A DNA stretch of 64,000 nucleotides from the NCBI GenBank assembly GCA_032871835.1, contig CM065296.1, positions 14,214,001-14,278,000 on the forward strand. The letters run 5' to 3'. Below are positions 59,611-64,000 of this stretch, piece after piece. Under the pieces are notes generated by a model. The model did no database searches. It worked only from the letters and a program-made list of their open reading frames with translations, and was not told the DNA's origin. The position numbers and the translations under genes were made by a program. Each line of letters starts with the position of its first letter. Position 1 is the first letter of the stretch. This DNA comes from Dipteronia dyeriana (lineage: Eukaryota > Streptophyta > Magnoliopsida > Sapindales > Sapindaceae).

Positions 59611-60700
59611 AAAGGTTCAGGGAAAGGAACAGACTGAATGAGAATGAATTCAACTTGCGTTTAGGCAACAGAGCATTGGTGTCTACTAGTGTAGTGGTAG
59701 ATATTTGAATAAATTTAAATTCATATAGGTATTTAGATTTAATAAACGTTTATTATATACCTCAATTGAAGAGGAATTTAATTTCAGTTTCATGTTTAAA
59801 TAAATTTTGTTATTCGGTTACTTTTAATAATGCCTTTATTATTAGTAAGAATGACAAAATTATTTACAAAGGTACATTGGAAAACGGTTTATTCTATTTG
59901 AATAGAAATATCTCTCACTTGTTAGACACAGAAGCAACGGAACCTAATCATAAATGAGTAAAATTATTAAGAGATCAAACTTACCTATGGCATTTGCGCC
60001 TAAGGCATATTAACCTTGAAAGGATCAAAAGATTGGTTAGTGATGAACCTTTAAGTGACTTAAAGGCCGTTGATCTACAAACTTGTGAATCTTTTCTGGA
60101 AGGTAAAATGACCAAAAGGTTGTTCATGGCCAAAGGCATAAGAACCATCGAATGTTTAGGATTGATACACACTGATGTGTGTGGTCATATAAGCATTCAA
60201 GCTAGAGGTTGATATGAGTGCTTCATCACTTTCACGGATGATTACTCGAGATTTGGCTATGTGTATCTTATGAGACATAAGTCGGATGCTTTTGACATGT
60301 TCAAAGCATTTAAAGCCGAAGTTTAAAATCAGCTTGAGAAACATAAAAAAATCTTGAGGTCTGATCGTGGTGGAGAATATCCATCTAGTTAGTTTTAGCA
60401 ATATCTTATTGATAATGGGAAAATTTCATTGTTTTCTGCGCTAGGTAAACCTCAACAAAATAGGGTGGCAGAAAAGAGAAATATAACTCTTTTGGATATG
60501 GCTAGATCTATATTGACTTATTCAACACTTCCCATTCTTTTTAGGGACATGCTTTACAAACTGCAATGTACATTCTGAACGATGTACCATCTAAGTTGGT
60601 TCCAAAAATACCACATGAGTTGTGGACCGCGGGAAAGCCTAGTTTACAACATTTATGGATATGGACGTCATGTACATGTGTTAAAAGGAAAGACATAAAA
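59611..60700 (+). pseudogene. Protease tail and integrase of copia A
   Basis: The protease tail shows RLGNRALVSTSVVV and LKRNLISVSCLNKF. The integrase zinc region reads LWHLRLRHINLERIKRL and CESFLEGKMTKRL (second-last Cys changed). The core has IHTDVCGHISIQARG, then a stop, then LRSDRGGEYPS, then stops, then QNRVAEKRN. The D-D-E residues remain visible, but at least four stops interrupt. Confidence 0.88.
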
Positions 60701-61145
60701 GATGGAGTCTCGTTCAAACACATGCATATTTGTAGGGTATCCAAAAGGAACCAAAGGATATTATTTCTATAGTCCTTTAGATCTTAAATTATTTGTTTCG
60801 ATAAATTCTAAATTTCTGGAAGAGGACTATATGAATAATTTTGTACCTAAAAATAGAATTATCCAGAATGAGCTTTCAGAAGATACAATTCCATAAGAGG
60901 TTTCACAATCTAGCCCAAAAGTAAGCTTTGCACCAACACAAGATCAACAATCTACCATACCTCATTGTAGTGGGAGGGAGTAGACAACCTGAGAGATACA
61001 TCAATCTAAGAGAAACTGTAGAGAATCTCTCAGACGATGATGATCCCTATACGTACAAGTAAGTAATGGAAGATGTTGATTGTCACCATTGACCAAAACA
61101 ATGGAATCCAAAATTGAATCTATGTTCAAAAACAAAGTTTGGTCT
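60701..61145 (+). pseudogene. Integrase-RT linker of copia A
   Basis: Frame 60702-60896 reads SRSNTCIFVGYPKGTKGYYF and FLEEDYMNNFVPKNRIIQNE, then breaks. PTQDQQSTIPHCSG follows near 60935. Confidence 0.85.
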
Positions 61146-62060
61146 CTTTTAGGACTTACCTAAATGGATAAAATCCATTTGGTGCAAGTGGGTATACAAG
61201 AGAAAAAGAGGAACTGATGGAAATGAGGAAACCTTAAAAGCTAGATTGGTAGCTAAAGGTTACACACAGAAAGAAGGTATCGATTACGAAGAAACCTTCT
61301 CTTCTGTGACCATGCTTAAATCTATTAGGATACTCTTATCCATTGCGGCATCTCTAGCTAGAGATTTGGCAAATGGATGTCAAGACAACTTTCCTTAATA
61401 GAAGTCTTGAGGAAACCATCTATATGATGCAACTAGAAGGATTCATCAAAAGGCTAAGAGGAAAGGGTATGCAAGTTGCAAAAATCCATATATGGATTGA
61501 AGCAAGCATCGAGATCCTAGAACATAAGGTTTGATCAAGCCGTGAAATTTTTTGGATTTATTCAAAACCTTGATGAACCCTATGTATACAAAAGGATTAA
61601 AGGTGACAAGTTAGTTTTCCTAGTTCTTTACGTTGATGATATACTACTCATCGAAAATGATGTAAGTGTATAGACATCAGTAAAAGAATGGTTGGCAAAA
61701 CAATTTGATATGAAGGACTTATTAGAAGCAAGTTATATTCTTGGTATCCAAGTCATAAGGGATAGAAAGAAAAGAATGATTGCCTTATCCCAAGCATCAT
61801 ACATAGATAAAAACTTGTCTAGGTTTTTCAAGCAAGATTCCAAGCAAGGTATGTTACCTTTCAGACATGGAATCAAACTTTTCAAGGAACAAGTTTCTAA
61901 GAATGAGCATTAAGAGCAATTCATGAGTAGGGTTCCATATGCATCAGCAGTTGGAAGTCTCATGTATACAATGCTCTGTACTAGACCAGATATTTGTTTT
62001 GCTGTCCGCATAGTTAGTAGGTTTAATCGAAACCTGGTCTTGATCACTAGAGAGCAGTCA
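61146..62060 (+). pseudogene. Reverse transcriptase of copia A
   Basis: [20 protein letters not shown], then [20 protein letters not shown], then a frame break near 61360, LKQASRS, LYVDDILLIEND with YVDD at 61629-61640, then ASYILGIQVIRDRKKRMIAL and a motif like YASAVGSLMYTMLCTRPDIC. The catalytic box is intact while the frame is not. Confidence 0.88.
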
Positions 62061-62590
62061 AGCATATTTTCAAGTATCTCAGGAGAACGATAGATTATAT
62101 GCTTGTATACTCTAGAGGAGATTTAATTCCATTTGGGTATATCGATTCTGATTTTGAGTCAGATTCTGACTCAAGGAGATTAACATCAAGATCTGTGTTT
62201 ACTATTGAAGGAGGAGCAGTCATATGGAGGAGTATCAATCAATCTTGTACTGCTGATTCCACCATGGAAGCCGAGTATATTGCAGCTTTGAGAGGCTGCT
62301 AAAGAGATTGTCTGGCTCTGCCAATTCTTGATTGACTTGGAAGTGGTTCTTGATGCGAATAAGCAGATCACTATCTATTGTGACAATATTGGAGCAGTGG
62401 CTAAATTGAAAGAACAAAATGAAAGAAAGTATCACCTTTTGAGGGAAATTGTGCATAGGGGTGATATGACGATTACAAAGATCGCTTCAGTAAAAAATCT
62501 AGCAGATCCTTTTACAAAGGCTCTTCCACAAAAGAGTTTTGATAGGCATGTAGAGAACATAGGAATGAGAGATATGATTCACTTGCTATA
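62061..62590 (+). pseudogene. RNase H of copia A
   Basis: MLVYSRGDLIPFGYIDSDFE, then GGAVIWRSINQSCTADSTME, a frame change near 62290, then ANKQITIYCDNIGAVAKL, then ERKYHLLREIVHRGDMTITK and the end MRDMIHLL, ten bases from the polypurine tract. Confidence 0.88.
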
Positions 62591-62605
62591 TAGCAAGTGG
62601 GAGAT

Positions 62606-64000
62606 TGTTGTCGATAGTAAGATTGTAATAATGTATTTGACAATCTTTTCATATTATTAAAAGTGATTTCTTGTTTAACAAATCTTATAGCATTTATAGT
62701 TTAATTATTGTAATTTTCAAAAGTAAATAATCATAAGATCAAAAGACTATGAGAAAAGAAGAATTGTTCATAAGTTTGGATATGTATGAGGTAGACACAA
62801 TTCTTTAGTTAGTCTTGAATAATATGCACAACTTAAGATAAAGGTTATGCGCCTTTATCTTGTCAAAGTTATAGATTCTTTTGCTAGTATTTGAGTGGGA
62901 TCAAATGTGTTACGATGAGTCTAAAATCATCAAAGTGAAATACTTGGTGTATTTAGGAAAAAGGATCTAATGCACAGGGTGCAATGAATAGGATCATAGT
63001 GAAATACTTTATCCAGAACCGTCAATGGATAAAAGTTTTCACTTGAAGACAATTGGATAGTCTATCTCATTCCTGAGATAAATGATGGACTTATAGTTGC
63101 AAGTGTTATCATTTGAGCTATCAATGAGTACGATTAAATAGCATAGTCTATCCTCGATAGTTTTGTGGTATTCATTTATATAGAGGACTTCATTTATAGA
63201 TATGGAAATCATGGCTCCATTTATTAAATGATAGTAGAAAATCATTATATGGATGTTTTGAGGCAATGGATATTAAATCTTAACCTTTAAGTTTTCGATA
63301 GTGTCTATTGAAATAAGGCTCTAGACAAGTCAAAATATCCAAGTTCAAAATATGGTCATATGAGTAAATATGGTAACTTGGAGAGCTATAGGCGGTCTAT
63401 GATCTCTTGGCGATTACTGATATTTTTCACGAGGATACACTATCTCCATTAAGAATTCCTAGGGTATGAATGAACAATATTAACTTATTCTATCTTTATT
63501 TAAGTGTTCAATTTTAGTTCTTTAGTGGAATGAATTAAAATTAATAGATCGGACATAAGTGAATCGTTTTGCAGATTGTGATTGGGTTGTGTCTATTGGA
63601 GCTTAAATTTAGATAGCCAGCTAAGATCCCCACTCCATACGAACTTGCATGGATCACTTGATATATTCTACCGGACAAATTTATGGGTCCATCTAGAATT
63701 GTATTAAGGCATGTGGACTTGTTTCTTTTTTACTAAAAATGGGTCTAGTTCACATGTAGACTTTTTATTATTGTCCAATGGATTTAATAAAATAGAAAAA
63801 ACAATATTGGCCCATATATATATTGGCTTTGGTGGCAAGGGACTATTTATTTGTCTTATATATTGTTTTTTTATTTTATTATTTAATTAAATGGAATTTA
63901 AGTAATTATTTAATTATTTAATTAAAAATCAAAATCTTTTGGTCTCCTAGAGTCATATTTTTGTTGGTAATATGATAAGTATCAAATACTATATTTGATA
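62606..64000 (+). mobile_element. 3' LTR of copia A (truncated by window edge)
   Basis: Starts TGTTGTCGATAG right after AAGTGGGAGA. 1,395 bp are seen, matching the first part of the 5' LTR. An early deletion (GGGATTATGC lost) distinguishes it. Confidence 0.9.

Larger units (their letters stand above)
55225..64000 (+). mobile_element. Ty1/copia element A (3' LTR runs off the window)
   Basis: Same family as B and C but on the + strand. 5' LTR 55225-57553, primer site, leader, gag, integrase, reverse transcriptase, RNase H, polypurine tract 62595-62604, 3' LTR from 62606. Left flank is CTAAC (55220-55224); the matching duplication would lie outside. Many stops. Confidence 0.9.

Overview
The window is plant nuclear DNA, AT-rich and made essentially entirely of LTR retrotransposons nested in one another. 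No host gene, tRNA, rRNA or CRISPR array was found. Plant origin is inferred from the element types: Ty3/gypsy elements of the Tat lineage (pol with an antisense ORF between pol and the 3' LTR, and a Tat-type primer site), Ty1/copia elements with initiator-Met-tRNA primer sites, and a SIRE-like copia gag. All coding regions carry stops, frameshifts or deletions. The species cannot be told from this sequence. Element names G, H, K, F, E, D, B, C, S1, S2 and A are mine.

Layout. (1) 1-5343: Tat fragment G, + strand pol, its 3' untranslated region with 97-bp tandem repeats, then an antisense ORF on the - strand. (2) 5344-9848: SIRE-like copia H, with a short LTR1 joined head-to-tail to a full LTR2, then primer site and gag. 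(3) 9839-10889: a Tat RNase H fragment K. (4) 10894-12801: inverted partial LTR2 and LTR1. (5) 12802-20311: Tat element F, - strand, with a 5' LTR at 19361-20311. Blocks 1-7094 and 10894-18021 form a diverged inverted repeat with arms of about 7.1 kb around a 3.8-kb spacer. (6) 20312-26440: Tat fragment E, + strand, interrupted by a solo LTR (S1, 23991-25647) with a perfect 5-bp target duplication. (7) 26441-55224: Tat element D, - strand, with 3' LTR at 26441-27480, antisense ORF at 27888-28126 and 49942-52292, and pol at 53325-55224. Its antisense ORF is split by copia element B (28127-49941). B is split by copia element C (31783-44154, target duplication TTTAG). The 5' LTR of C is split by an incomplete LTR element S2 (39667-42046, target duplication AAGAA). 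(8) 55225-64000: copia element A, + strand, 5' LTR to truncated 3' LTR, inserted into the RNase H region of D.

Order of events inferred: the Tat elements are oldest; H LTRs entered the G/F ancestor; that locus was duplicated in inverted orientation; B and A entered D; C entered B; S2 entered C. The most interesting signals are the antisense ORF of the Tat elements, which seems to carry its own spliceosomal intron; a zinc-knuckle/protease deletion shared by copia copies A and B but absent from C; and the inverted duplication, whose spacer contains a patch (K) sharing premature stops with E.
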